Notes: generated from the letters alone by a model not told the origin. Counted from the stretch's first letter, positions 38,539 through 49,651 are shown. The stretch is DNA of 49,651 bases from Phytophthora sp. 'mugwort' (GCA_033558025.1 JAUCEF010000084.1:1-49651), one strand, 5' to 3'. A program made the numbers and translations.

Positions 38539-38647
38539 TTAAATATTATTCTAATATTAATTTTTTAAAAAATATTTATTCTTTAAGAAGAATTATTTTA
38601 AAATTATTATTATATTTTTAAATAATTTAAATTTATTTTATTCTATT

Positions 38648-40642
38648 ATGTTATTATTAACTTTAATTTTTTTACCTTTTTTAGGTTCAGTAGCTTCTGG
38701 ATTATTTGGTTTTTATATTGGCCGTAAAGGTTCTGTATTTATAACCACATTAACAACTTTTTTAAGTTGTCTTTTTTCATTTATTATTATATATAATTCA
38801 ATTACAAATGAATATGAGTATATTATTTATATTTCAAATTGGATTAATAGTGGTTTATTTAATTGTAATTGGTGTTTTTTATTTGATAGTTTAACTATGA
38901 TAATGTTAATTGTTGTAACAAGTATTTCAACTTTAGTTCATTTATATTCTTCTAAATATATGGATCATGATCCACATTTATCTAGATTTATGTCATATTT
39001 ATCACTATTTACTTTTTTTATGATTATATTAGTTACAGGTGATAATTTTATGCAAATGTTTGTTGGATGGGAAGGTGTTGGTTTTTGTTCATATTTATTA
39101 ATTAATTTTTGGTTTACACGTTTACAAGCGAATAAAGCAGCTATAAAAGCTATGTTAGTTAATCGAATTAGTGATTTAATCTTATTATTAGGTGTATTAA
39201 CTGTTTTTTATAATATTAGAACTATTGAATATTTTAGTACATTTGCAGCAATTTCTATTGTTAAAGATTTTAAATTTATTTTTTTTAATTATATTTTAAG
39301 TATTATTGATGTTGCGTGTATTTTAATTTTTATAGGTGCTATGGGTAAATCTGCTCAAATTTTTTTACATTTATGGTTACCCGATGCTATGGAAGGACCT
39401 ACGCCGGTTTCGGCATTAATCCATGCAGCGACTATGGTAACTGCTGGTGTTTATTTAATTGCACGTTGTTCACCAATGTTTGAATATTCAATGTTTTCTT
39501 TAAAAGTTATTACAATTATTGGAGCTTCTACAGCCTTTTTCTCAAGTACAATTGGTCTAGTACAAAATGATTTTAAAAAAATAGTTGCCTATTCTACTTG
39601 TAGTCAATTAGGTTATATGTTTTTTGCTTGTGGATTATCAAATTATCCTTTAGCTATTTTTCATTTATCAAATCATGCATATTTTAAAGCATTATTATTT
39701 TTATGTTCCGGTGCTGTAATTCATGCTATGGGTGATGAACAAGATATAAGAAAAATGGGTGGTTTAAGAAGAATTTTACCTTTTACTTATATAATGTTTT
39801 TAATAGGTTCATTATCTTTAATGGGTTTTCCTTTTTTAACTGGTTTTTATTCTAAAGATTTAATATTAGAAGTTGCATTTTCAAGTTTTAGTGAAACAGG
39901 TCATTTTGCTTATTGGTTGGGTACTATTGGTGCATTTTTTACGGCATTCTATTCAACACGTTTATTATTTTTTGCTTTTTTAAGTGAAACTAATGCCTAT
40001 AAAAATGTTATTAAAAATGCACATGATGTTCCATTAGAAATGGGTATTCCTTTAGGAGTTTTAGCATTTGGTAGTATTTTTATAGGTTATATTTCTAAAG
40101 ATATGTTTGTTGGGTTAGGTTCAAATTTTTGGAATAACTCAATTTATATAAATCCATTTAATAATCAAATGATTGATGCTGAATTTTTACCAACATTTTT
40201 TAAATTATTACCTGTTATTTTAAGTTTTTGTGGCTTATTTTGTGCCTTTTATTTATATTTTTTTAAATTTAGATTTTTATATAACTTAAAAATTTCAAAA
40301 TATGGTCTTTATTTTTATAATTTTTTAAATAGAAAATGGTATTTTGATAAAATTTATTATGAATTTATTAATCAATATATATTAAAAGTTGGTTATAATG
40401 TAACATATAAAATGATTGATAAAGGTTTAATTGAAATGTGTGGTCCTTTTGGTTTAATAACCGTTTTTTCTTTCTTAAGTCAAAAAATAATTTTATTACA
40501 AACAGGTTATATTTATCACTATTCATTATTAATGTTAATTAGCATTATTTGTTTAATAAATATTATTTTTTTTTCTATTATTTATTTTTTTAATATTATT
40601 ACTATTTTATTATTTTTATTTATTTTTTTATTAATTAAATAA
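38648..40642 (+). CDS. nad5: NADH dehydrogenase subunit 5
   Basis: This is the distal antiporter-like subunit of the complex I membrane arm. It has 664 residues, full length. Key segments are MQMFVGWEGVGFCSYLLINF, AQIFLHLWLPDAMEGPTPVS followed by ALIHAATMVTAGVYLIARCS, and IVAYSTCSQLGYMFFACGLS. The C-terminal lateral-helix region is AT-driven and Phe/Ile-rich. It is followed after 60 nt by nad6. Confidence 0.98.
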   Translation: MLLLTLIFLPFLGSVASGLFGFYIGRKGSVFITTLTTFLSCLFSFIIIYNSITNEYEYIIYISNWINSGLFNCNWCFLFDSLTMIMLIVVTSISTLVHLYSSKYMDHDPHLSRFMSYLSLFTFFMIILVTGDNFMQMFVGWEGVGFCSYLLINFWFTRLQANKAAIKAMLVNRISDLILLLGVLTVFYNIRTIEYFSTFAAISIVKDFKFIFFNYILSIIDVACILIFIGAMGKSAQIFLHLWLPDAMEGPTPVSALIHAATMVTAGVYLIARCSPMFEYSMFSLKVITIIGASTAFFSSTIGLVQNDFKKIVAYSTCSQLGYMFFACGLSNYPLAIFHLSNHAYFKALLFLCSGAVIHAMGDEQDIRKMGGLRRILPFTYIMFLIGSLSLMGFPFLTGFYSKDLILEVAFSSFSETGHFAYWLGTIGAFFTAFYSTRLLFFAFLSETNAYKNVIKNAHDVPLEMGIPLGVLAFGSIFIGYISKDMFVGLGSNFWNNSIYINPFNNQMIDAEFLPTFFKLLPVILSFCGLFCAFYLYFFKFRFLYNLKISKYGLYFYNFLNRKWYFDKIYYEFINQYILKVGYNVTYKMIDKGLIEMCGPFGLITVFSFLSQKIILLQTGYIYHYSLLMLISIICLINIIFFSIIYFFNIITILLFLFIFLLIK

Positions 40643-40702
40643 AAATAATAAAATATGTATCTTTTAAGATATAATTATAAATTTATATAATTTAAATACA
40701 TT

Positions 40703-41413
40703 ATGGATTTCGAAACAATTTTCTTTTATACTTTTTCAACTATAGCTTTAACTTCAGCTATATTTGTAATATATTCTACAAATACAATATATTCTGCATT
40801 TTTTTTAATATTAGTTTTTACTAATTCAACTGGATTATTATTAATTTCTGAAATTGAATTTTTATCAATAATGTTAATTATTATTTATGTAGGAGCTATT
40901 ACTGTATTATTTTTATTTGTTATTATGATGCTAGATGTTAATGTTTTAATTGATAAAAATAAAATAAAAAATAATTTTGGTTATTTACCAATTATTTTTT
41001 TAATTAGTTTTATTTTTTTTTTAGAAACGTTTGTTATGTTTAGTAAAGTTTTTACATCATATTACCATTTAATAAATAATTCTTTTTTTACTCAAAAAGT
41101 AAATACTTTATTTTTTTTTCACGATAGTATGAAAGGTACTTTTGAAATATTTGTTGATGTCAAACCCTTTTTAAAAAATTTTATCTATCAATTAGATACT
41201 ATTACAAATATTGAAACAATTGGACAAATTTTATATAGTTATTATGCTTTTTTTTTTTTAGTTGCAGGTATTATATTATTAATAGCTTTAATAGGAGCGG
41301 TTACTTTAACTAAAAAGGAAAAAAAAAAATTTTTAAAACAAAATATTTATAAACAACTTTCACGAGATGCATTAAAAGCTATTTTTAATGTATATTCAGA
41401 TAAAACTGTTTAA
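40703..41413 (+). CDS. nad6: NADH dehydrogenase subunit 6
   Basis: This membrane subunit of complex I has 236 residues. The conserved third-helix segment MLIIIYVGAITVLFLFVIMM is present, and the C-terminal helix AGIILLIALIGAVTLTKKEK is typical of bacterial-type ND6. It forms a nad5-nad6-trnR(UCU) string. Confidence 0.96.
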   Translation: MDFETIFFYTFSTIALTSAIFVIYSTNTIYSAFFLILVFTNSTGLLLISEIEFLSIMLIIIYVGAITVLFLFVIMMLDVNVLIDKNKIKNNFGYLPIIFLISFIFFLETFVMFSKVFTSYYHLINNSFFTQKVNTLFFFHDSMKGTFEIFVDVKPFLKNFIYQLDTITNIETIGQILYSYYAFFFLVAGIILLIALIGAVTLTKKEKKKFLKQNIYKQLSRDALKAIFNVYSDKTV

Positions 41414-41430
41414 TTCTTAATAAAACTAAA

Positions 41431-41503
41431 ACAATCTTAACTTAATTGGTAGAGTATTAGCCTTCTAAGCTTTAAAATCTTGGTTCAAATCCAAGAGATT
41501 GTA
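41431..41503 (+). tRNA. trnR(tct): tRNA-Arg (UCU)
   Basis: The cloverleaf has acceptor ACAATCT/AGATTGT, anticodon arm TTAGC-CTTCTAA-GCTTT (last pair weak) and T-arm CTTGG-TTCAAAT-CCAAG. It is the last plus-strand gene of the block. Confidence 0.93.
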
Positions 41504-41914
41504 ATTAGTTTTATTTAAAAATTTCATTCTTAAAAAAAAAATAATTCAATTATTTTTATAATATAAATAATAAAATTTAAATTTTTTAAGAAATAATAAA
41601 TTAAAAAAATCAATTTTTTTCAATAAATATTCTAAAAAATATAAGAAGAATGCGTTCACTTACAAATTTAATATAAATACAGAATATTATTATTGCTAAT
41701 TCTATAACTTTTAATCAAGATGGTTTAACATAAGTTATTGATGACATAAATATTTAAATAGATTAATTTTTATTAAATACTCAATAACTAAAATTAAATT
41801 AATATCAACATAGTTATAATTTAAAATCACATAATTAGTTTTTAATTGGTAAAAATTTACATAATGTATATATTGTATATCTAGAAACCTATTTAACAAA
41901 TTAAATAGGTTTTT
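41504..41914. other. Non-coding region between trnR(UCU) and orf137
   Basis: These roughly 410 bp hold no convincing ORF or tRNA. The region is the convergent end of the plus-strand block (nad7 to trnR) and the minus-strand block (to orf137). It ends in the hairpin at 41885-41912. Less extreme AT stretches such as AAGAATGCGTTCACTTAC occur near 41646. A replication or transcription-termination role is possible but not shown. Confidence 0.55.
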
Positions 41915-41916
41915 TT
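41885..41916 (+). terminator. Terminator-like hairpin ending the plus-strand block
   Basis: AAACCTATTTAA, loop CAAA and TTAAATAGGTTT form a perfect 12-bp stem followed by T on the plus strand. It looks like an intrinsic terminator for the nad7-trnR block, or a 3' processing signal. It touches the orf137 stop codon from the other side. Confidence 0.65.
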
Positions 41917-42328
41917 AGCCATCTTCTTTAAAAATAGAAATTAAAATTTTAATTAAATGAGTCATCATTTTTTCAAATTCTTGTGGATTATCTTTTAATA
42001 AATGTCTTGGATGAATAGTTAGTTTTAATAATTCTAATAAATTTAATCCAGCCGCCCTTTTTTCAGGTTCACGTAACATTTTTAAAACAACTTGTTTTAT
42101 TTGATTGAAAGTTTCATCATCGACGATATTCCTTAAATCCTGTAATGCAGAAACTATTGGAAAATCGCTATTGAAATAAATTAAAAAAATAGTTAAACCT
42201 AAAATAAAAAAGGCACCTATTATAAATATTATATATTTTATATAATTTGATGTTTGTTCTTGTGATTCGTGTTTTTCAATATTATTGTTGTCATTGTTTA
42301 AGTCTATTAAAATATTTTCGATATCCAT
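41915..42328 (-). CDS. orf137: unidentified single-pass membrane protein
   Basis: This 137-residue protein is not recognised. Residues 1-27 are acidic and Asn-rich (MDIENILIDLNNDNNNIEKH). A clear membrane helix follows at about 29-52 (YIIFIIGAFFILGLTIFLIY). The C-terminal domain of about 85 residues is predicted helical (ALQDLRNIVDDETFNQIKQV, KRAAGLNLLELLKLTIHPRH) and ends FKEDG. Its composition is more balanced than the Lys/Asn-rich ribosomal proteins nearby. It is the last gene of the minus-strand block, 242 bp downstream of cox1. Its N-terminal part recurs at 1-170. Confidence 0.75.
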   Translation of the reverse strand: MDIENILIDLNNDNNNIEKHESQEQTSNYIKYIIFIIGAFFILGLTIFLIYFNSDFPIVSALQDLRNIVDDETFNQIKQVVLKMLREPEKRAAGLNLLELLKLTIHPRHLLKDNPQEFEKMMTHLIKILISIFKEDG

Positions 42329-42570
42329 AATTATAATTTAAATTATTTTATTAATAATTAATTTGTTATTAATTAAATTTTTATTTGATTTAATTTTTGA
42401 GATTTAATATTTTTTTTTATTTAAATTTTACTAATATTTTTTTCTCTTAAATAATATAAAAATTTTAAATTTTTATAAAACACCGTAAAACGGTATTAAT
42501 TAAATTAAAAATTTTTAATATAATTATTAATAAAGATTAATTTAATTATTAATAATTATAAAAATTTTTT

Positions 42571-44049
<1,479 letters not shown>

Positions 44050-44271
44050 TTATTTATATTTTTAAATTTTATTTTAAATGCAAAATTATATATTTTATTT
44101 TTAAATCAAAAAAAGCGTTGGTTTTTTTAATTTTTTATTATCAAAAAAATAAATTATTTTTATTTATTGAAAAATTGTTTGATTTTATTAATTAATTTTT
44201 TAATATCAGTAAATAGTAATAATATTAAAAAAATTATACCAATGATTTTAAATACCATAAAAATTTTTTAA

Positions 44272-45048
44272 TTATATATTAAAATCAAAATTGATTTTAT
44301 TTTTTAACCAAATTAAATAATCTTCTAATGAAACAGCTTCTACAACAATAGGCATAAATCCATGATTTACTCCACAAATTTCACTACATTGTCCATAAAA
44401 AACACCTTCACGTTTAATAAACATTGATGTTTGATTTAAACGACCAGGACAAGCATCTAATTTTATACCTAATGAAGGTATTGCCCATGAATGTAAAACA
44501 TCTGAAGCAGTAATTAATACTCGAATATGACTATTAGTTGGAACAACCACACGATTATCAACTTCTAAAATTCTAAATTGACCTATTGCTAAATCATCTT
44601 CTTGAATCATATAACTATCAAAAATTAAAGGTTCATCAGAAAATTCTAAATTATCTGAATATTCATAACTCCAATACCATTGACTACCAATTACTTTTAA
44701 AGTAATAATAGGATCAATTACTTCATCCATTGAATATAATAAAGCAAAAGATGGAATAGCTACCGTTAATAAAATTAAGGCTGGAATAGAAGTCCAAATA
44801 ATTTCAATAGTAGCACCATGTACAATTGTTGCTGGAATTTTATTTTTTTTTTCATCAAAAAGAGTAATAACTCTAAATAACATCCAACAAACAAATACAG
44901 TAATCATAATTAAAAAAAACATTAAATCATGATGAAAATTAATAATACCTTCCATAACAGGTGTTGCTGGATCTTGAAAACCTAATTGCCAAGGTTCAGC
45001 CATATCTAAAAAAGTGAATTGATTATTTATATAATTTATTATTGTCAT
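44272..45048 (-). CDS. cox2: Cytochrome c oxidase subunit II (intact copy)
   Basis: This complex IV subunit receives electrons from cytochrome c through CuA. It has 258 residues and two N-terminal membrane helices ([33 protein letters not shown]). [13 protein letters not shown] is the electron-entry aromatic motif. The complete CuA set is [13 protein letters not shown] and [20 protein letters not shown] (two Cys, His, Met, Glu). This copy is the reference for the gene; the copy at 2112-2890 carries a 2-nt insertion. Confidence 0.98.
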   Translation of the reverse strand: MTIINYINNQFTFLDMAEPWQLGFQDPATPVMEGIINFHHDLMFFLIMITVFVCWMLFRVITLFDEKKNKIPATIVHGATIEIIWTSIPALILLTVAIPSFALLYSMDEVIDPIITLKVIGSQWYWSYEYSDNLEFSDEPLIFDSYMIQEDDLAIGQFRILEVDNRVVVPTNSHIRVLITASDVLHSWAIPSLGIKLDACPGRLNQTSMFIKREGVFYGQCSEICGVNHGFMPIVVEAVSLEDYLIWLKNKINFDFNI

Positions 45049-45641
45049 AATATACTTGAAATTTATTATTTTATTTAATTTTTAATATATACAAAATTAA
45101 GAGTTTTTGAATATTAATATTCAAGAAAAAATATAAATTTTATTATTTATATTGTAAAAATAATTGAATTATTTTTTTTTTTTCTTAAAGAATATAAAAT
45201 TTTTTAAAAATTAAAATAATTTATATTAAATAATCATATTATTTTTAAAATGTTTTTATATACAATAATAAATATTAATGTAGAATATAATAAAAATGAA
45301 ATAATAATTATTTAAAGAGTATTCATTTAACGATTAATCAATAATATTAACTAATAAATTAAAATTATTTAATATTGAGAATGTTTTCTTAATATAAACA
45401 TTAATTAATCTGTTTATGAATATTTTTTTAGGAATAATGGAGTAATTTTAAAATTGAATATTTATAATAATATTTTTATTTTAAACATATAAAACTATAT
45501 TTATTATAAAATATTATAAATCTAAATTTAAATTCCCTTTGATTAAAAAGTATTTTAAATAAAATTTTATTTTTATAACTTGAATTTAATTAATTTCAGA
45601 TATTATAAAATTTTTTTGATTTATAATATTTTATAATAAAC
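45049..45641. other. Non-coding region between cox2 and trnW (second copy)
   Basis: This has the same sequence as 2891-3483, including the 18-bp palindrome. There is no gene. Confidence 0.6.
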
Positions 45642-45712
45642 AGGAAAAATGGGACTTGAACCCATAACAATAATTTTGGAGACTATGATTTTACCAATTA
45701 AACTATTTTCCT
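45642..45712 (-). tRNA. trnW(cca): tRNA-Trp (CCA), second copy
   Basis: This is the overlap copy of 3484-3554. Confidence 0.93.
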
Positions 45713-45740
45713 AAGACTTTTAATTTTAATTTAAGAATGC

Positions 45741-46358
45741 TTAAAGATCTCTTCCAGACACAGGTTCCCCTACGACTACCTTGTTACGACTTCATCAAAG
45801 TTACTAACCACTTTTTAGGAATTATAATTTATTTTATAAAAATTTTAAATTATTTTATTTAAATAATTATTAAATTTTATAAAAGAATTAAAAATTATTT
45901 TAAAAACAATCAACTTCCCTGATGTGACGGGCGGTGTGTACAAAGTCCAGTAACATATTCACCGCAGCATGCTGTTCTGCGATTACTAGCGATTCCAACT
46001 TCATAAGGGCGAGTTTCAGCCCTTAATTCGAACTAAGATAATTTTTGAAGATTTGCTCCAACTTATATCATTATTGCTTCTCATTGTAATTATCATTGTA
46101 GCACGTGTGTAGCCCAACTCATAAGGGCCATGAAGACTTGACGTCATCCCCACCTTCCATTAACCTATCATTAATTTTTTCATTAGAGTACTTTTATCTA
46201 TTTATAATAAATTAGTAACTAATCATAGGGGTTGCGCTCGTTAAAGGATTTAACCAAACATTTCACAACACGAGCTGACGACAGCCATGCAACACCTGTT
46301 TTTTATATAAAAATTTTAAATAAAAATTAGCAAGAGTTGGTAAGGTTCTGCGCGTATT

Positions 46359-46390
<32 letters not shown>

Positions 46391-47247
46391 TAGACTCCCG
46401 TCAATTCCTTTGAATTTCAATCTTGCGATTATACTTTTCAGGCGGAGTGCTTAACGCGTTAGCTGTTATATCTAAAAATTCTAAATATTAGCACTCATCG
46501 TTTACAGCATGGACTACCGGGGTCTCTAATCCCGTTCGCTACCCAAGCTTTCGTTTCTCAGTGTCAGTATATACCCAGATAATTGCCTTCGCCATAGGTC
46601 TTCCTTCTATTATCAACGTATTTTATCACTCCAATAGAAATTCCATTATCCTCTATTTATACTCCAGTTTATCAGTTTTGAAAAAATGTATAAAGTTGAG
46701 CTTTAATTTGTTTCTTTCAACTTAAAAAACTACCTACAAACCCTTTACGCCTAATCATCCCGAATAATGCTCGCTCCTCCCGTATTACCGCGGCTGCTGG
46801 CACGGGTATTAGCCGGAACTTCTTTTTTAAGTACTGTCATTTTCCTCCTTAATGAAAGAGCTTTACAACCTAATTAGCCGTCATCACCCACTCGGTATTG
46901 CTGGATCAAGCTTCCGCTCATTGTCCAAAATTCCCCACTGCTGCCTTTAAAAAAGTTTGGGCCGTGTCTCAGTCCCAATGTGGCTGATCATTCTTTCAAA
47001 CCAGCTAAAGATAATAGGCTTGGTTGTCTATTAAACTACCAACTACCATAATCTTGCGCAAACTCATCTTTTAACGTTAAAAACTTTAATTAATTTATTC
47101 AGTATTTTTATAAAAATAATTATTCTGAATTAAAAGGTAGATAATTCACGTGTTACTCACCCGTTCGCTATGTTTTAAAAACATTCAACTTGCATGTGTT
47201 AAGCATACCGATAGCATTTATTCTGAGCCAGGATCAAACTCTATTTA
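45741..47247 (-). rRNA. rns: Small-subunit ribosomal RNA (second copy)
   Basis: This is the overlap copy of 3583-5090. It is one base shorter in a T-run near 46621-46624 (four T here, five in the first copy). Ends are approximate. Confidence 0.96.
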
Positions 47248-47613
47248 AGTTTTATATTAATTATTTAATATTAATTTTTAAAATAACAAATATTTAAAAA
47301 TTTAATATTATAACATTCTTATATTAATTTTTGTCTTATATTGTCTTATATTGTCTTATATTGTCTTATATTGTCTTATATTGTCTTAAAGGATTAAAAT
47401 TTTTTAATTTTTAAAAATTCAATTAGTTATTAATAAAAATTTCTTTGTATCACGAAAAAAAAATATTATTTTTTGAAAAGGATCCCCCCCTAAATATGTT
47501 TTTGAATTTTTTGTTGAAAAGATAAATATCTTTTTAACTTAACTATTTAAAGATATTTTATCTTTTTATCCTTTTTTTAATTTGTTTATCCTTTTTTTTT
47601 TTTAGATCTTTAT
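47248..47613. other. Non-coding region upstream of rns (second copy)
   Basis: This repeats 5091-5456 with the same 10-bp tandem array (about 47328-47387), C7 tract and hairpin. Confidence 0.6.
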
Positions 47614-47697
47614 TGGAGAAAGTAGGATTTGAACCTACGTAGAAAATATTTCAACAAATTTACAGTCTGCCGCTTTTAACCACTCAGCCATTTCTCC
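47614..47697 (-). tRNA. trnY(gta): tRNA-Tyr (GUA), second copy
   Basis: This is the overlap copy of 5457-5540. Confidence 0.93.
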
Positions 47698-47714
47698 TAA
47701 AGATATTTTAAATA

Positions 47715-47786
47715 TGTGATTAATGGGATTTGAACCCATAATATTTACTTGGAAGATAAAGGATTTACCAATTAATCTATAATCAC
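47715..47786 (-). tRNA. trnG(tcc): tRNA-Gly (UCC), second copy
   Basis: This is the overlap copy of 5558-5629. Confidence 0.92.
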
Positions 47787-47847
47787 GTATATTTTTATTG
47801 TTTAAAAAATGTTTATTATTGTTTTAAAAAAGAAAAAGTGGAATAAA

Positions 47848-48408
47848 TTAATCCACTATTTCATAAGTATCAGGATCTAATCGATCGATATCATCTATAC
47901 GTTCACCTGTTTCAACATCTAAATAATGAAAATATCTATATAGATTCAGAGGATTTCCAGATCTTGTAATTTTTCTTTTTGGTGGTTTTGGTAAAGAGTC
48001 ACTATCTGAATCAAAATTTAAATCAGTTGAAAAATTACTAGGAAAATCGCTTGGGAAATTGTCGCTATCAAAAAAAAAAGCATCTAGAAATAAATAAAAC
48101 AAAAAAGATAAAAAAAAAAAAACGAAAATAGTTGGCATATTATCGTCAATTCTTTTTAAAATACTTTTAGGTTTTTCTTCTTTTTTTAAAGCAGCTTCCT
48201 CAGCCTCAGTCTCTAAATCTATAAAATCTTCTAATAAAGTTATTTCAAGAGGTAAAAGAATTAAAATAAATTTAAAAATATTTTGAAAAAATTTAGGATG
48301 TATTTTTAATATATCTTGTATAATTTTATATAGATTATAAGCAAAAAATATCCTTTTAATAATGTTAAAAAAAATCATAATTTTTATAAAGAAGTAAATA
48401 AATGTCAA
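47848..48408 (-). CDS. orf186: unidentified membrane protein with acidic C-terminus
   Basis: This 186-residue protein is not recognised. Residues 1-60 are hydrophobic and basic (MTFIYFFIKIMIFFNIIKRI; FKFILILLPLEITLLEDF). An acidic linker with LETEAEEAALKKEEKPKSIL follows, then a strong membrane segment at about 92-112 (TIFVFFFLSFLFYLFLDAFF). A soluble tail starts with Ser/Asp repeats (DFPSNFSTDLNFDSDSDS), passes through a basic patch (PKPPKRKITR) and ends LDVETGERIDDIDRLDPDTY. A two-span topology is plausible. It lies between trnG(GCC) and trnG(UCC). The first copy is frameshifted at an A-run. A start at the second Met (MIFFNIIK) is possible. Confidence 0.7.
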   Translation of the reverse strand: MTFIYFFIKIMIFFNIIKRIFFAYNLYKIIQDILKIHPKFFQNIFKFILILLPLEITLLEDFIDLETEAEEAALKKEEKPKSILKRIDDNMPTIFVFFFLSFLFYLFLDAFFFDSDNFPSDFPSNFSTDLNFDSDSDSLPKPPKRKITRSGNPLNLYRYFHYLDVETGERIDDIDRLDPDTYEIVD

Positions 48409-48477
48409 TACTAATATTATTCCCTAATTAAAAAATGGAAATACCAAATACTGCCTTTGGGTACATTTATTTGAATT

Positions 48478-48551
48478 AAGCAAAAAAAGGGATTTGAACC
48501 CTCAACATTAACCTTGGCAAGGTTATACTCTACCATTGAGCTATTTTTGCT
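48478..48551 (-). tRNA. trnG(gcc): tRNA-Gly (GCC), second copy
   Basis: This is the overlap copy of 6323-6396. Confidence 0.92.
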
Positions 48552-48563
48552 AATAAATTATTT

Positions 48564-49091
48564 TTATAATAAAAATAGTGAATTTAATAATAAAAATAAT
48601 TCATAATGATTTTTTGCATTTGTATGAATAGAAACATCTATTGGAGGTATATCTTTGAATTTTAAAAATTCAGTTTTTAATTCAAAAAAATCTAAAATAT
48701 TTCGAATTTGAAAATTTAAAATATTTTGATTTTTAAAATTAAAATTTATTTTAGTTAAATTTTGAAAAAGAAAAATCAAAATTTTTTCTAAAAAATTAAA
48801 AATATTTTTTTTTCTTAAAGTTATTTTACAACCTATAATTGAATTTTTTTTGATTTTTAAAAAAATATTATTTTTTTTTGATTTTGTTATTATAGGTTTT
48901 TGATTTGTTATTAATTTTAAAAGTAAAATTATATTAATTAATTTTTTTTTTTCAATATTAGCGTTTTTAAAACCAATATTTAAACATATTTTACTTATTT
49001 TAGGTATTTCAAATATATTTTTAAAATTTAATTTTGTTAAAAGATCGTATATAGTAATATTTTGATAATGGATTTGTAAATTTTTTTTCAT
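48564..49091 (-). CDS. rpl5: Ribosomal protein uL5 (second copy)
   Basis: The protein is identical to that of 6409-6936; this is the overlap copy. Confidence 0.93.
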   Translation of the reverse strand: MKKNLQIHYQNITIYDLLTKLNFKNIFEIPKISKICLNIGFKNANIEKKKLINIILLLKLITNQKPIITKSKKNNIFLKIKKNSIIGCKITLRKKNIFNFLEKILIFLFQNLTKINFNFKNQNILNFQIRNILDFFELKTEFLKFKDIPPIDVSIHTNAKNHYELFLLLNSLFLL

Positions 49092-49097
49092 ATATTT

Positions 49098-49469
49098 TTA
49101 TAAAATATTTGAAGCTAATGCTAATATTTTGAAATTTTTTTTCTTCCGAAATTCAGAAGTAATCGGACCAAATATACGTGTTCCTAGGGGTTTATTTTGA
49201 TTATTTAAAATAATTATACAATTTTTATCAAATTTTATTATATTACCTATTGTACTTTTTTTTTGATATGTTGTATGTATAATTAAAGCTTTAAATAAAT
49301 CTCCTTTAATTATTTTAATTTTTTTTTTTTGATTTAAACGTAATTTTTTAGCAGAAATTAAAATTGTATCCCCAATTTTTCCAATTTTTTTTTTATAAAT
49401 TTTTATACATTGTCCTATTTTAATACCACTATTATCATTTACTTTTAATTTAGTTTGAATTTGAATCAT
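49098..49469 (-). CDS. rpl14: Ribosomal protein uL14 (second copy)
   Basis: The protein is identical to that of 6943-7314; this is the overlap copy. Confidence 0.96.
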   Translation of the reverse strand: MIQIQTKLKVNDNSGIKIGQCIKIYKKKIGKIGDTILISAKKLRLNQKKKIKIIKGDLFKALIIHTTYQKKSTIGNIIKFDKNCIIILNNQNKPLGTRIFGPITSEFRKKKNFKILALASNIL

Positions 49470-49491
49470 AAATTATATATTAATTTTAAAA

Positions 49492-49563
49492 TGATGAGAG
49501 TAGGATTTGAACCTACATCTTCAGATTATGAGCCTGATAAGTTACCTATTACTCTATCTCATC
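49492..49563 (-). tRNA. trnfM(cat): tRNA-Met (CAU), probably initiator, second copy
   Basis: This is the overlap copy of 7337-7408. Confidence 0.85.
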
Positions 49564-49581
49564 TTATATTTTCTTCCTTTT

Positions 49582-49651
49582 TCGGAAGAAAAGGATTTGA
49601 ACCTTTGATCTTCTGTTCCCAAAACAGACGCATTAGCCAGACTATGCTACC
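49582..49651 (-). tRNA. trnP(tgg): tRNA-Pro (UGG), second copy, cut by window end
   Basis: This is the overlap copy of 7427-7501. The last 5 nt (the 5' side of the acceptor stem on the minus strand) lie beyond the window. Confidence 0.9.

Overview
The window is a mitochondrial genome from a protist, very AT-rich, intron-free and densely packed. It encodes respiratory-chain subunits (cox1-3, cob, nad1-7, nad4L, nad9, nad11), ATP synthase subunits (atp1, 6, 8, 9), tatC, large and small rRNAs, a large ribosomal-protein set (rps2, 3, 4, 7, 8, 10-14, 19; rpl2, 5, 6, 14, 16, with likely rpl31, rpl10 and rps1), three unidentified ORFs and 25 different tRNA genes. No tRNA-Thr is visible. The standard genetic code fits: the tRNA-Trp anticodon is CCA and nad11 ends with UGA. 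A full-length nad11, tatC, this ribosomal-protein set and 25 tRNAs without trnT together resemble heterotrophic stramenopiles (oomycete or bicosoecid-like). That placement is inference; no species can be named from sequence alone.

Layout. The first about 7.5 kb (1-7496) recur in the same orientation at 42160-49651, so the window is best read as a circular genome of about 42.16 kb linearised with a redundant overlap. The two copies differ at five places. Two of these break genes in the first copy (a CC insertion in cox2, and an A-run change in orf186), so the second copy is the better reference for both.

Positions 1-17258 are read from the minus strand. Read in that direction they run: ribosomal-protein cluster (rpl2-rps19-rps3-rpl16), trnI(CAU), rps1-like gene, atp8, trnK/trnA, rps14-rps8-rpl6-rps2-rps4, a repeat-protein ORF (orf250), rnl, five tRNAs, rpl14-rpl5, orf186, rns, cox2, cox1 and orf137. 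A 28-bp divergent spacer separates rpl2 from plus-strand rps13-rps11. Next come trnS, trnC, rpl31, tatC, two trnL genes, and nad11-nad1-nad4L.

From 19961 to 25725 lies a nearly perfect 2.87-kb inverted repeat with only 31 nt between the arms. It duplicates nad4L, nad1 and most of nad11. The plus-strand nad1 copy carries a 2-nt insertion and the minus-strand nad11 copy lacks its first 145 codons, so only one intact copy of each is present. A long minus-strand block follows: cob, nad9, atp9, nad3, atp6, cox3, rps12-rps7, tRNAs, rps10, and nad2 (one apparent frameshift). The last block, on the plus strand, is nad7, rpl10-like, trnH, nad4, trnE, atp1, nad5, nad6 and trnR(UCU). It ends at a terminator-like hairpin facing orf137.

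Functionally this is a conventional mitochondrial gene set: complexes I, III, IV and V, one protein translocase, and the rRNAs, tRNAs and ribosomal proteins needed to translate them. The least explained elements are the palindromic inverted repeat, orf250 (24 tandem hexapeptides), the membrane ORFs orf137 and orf186, an extended cox3 N-terminus, and a 10-bp tandem repeat plus C7 tract upstream of rns.
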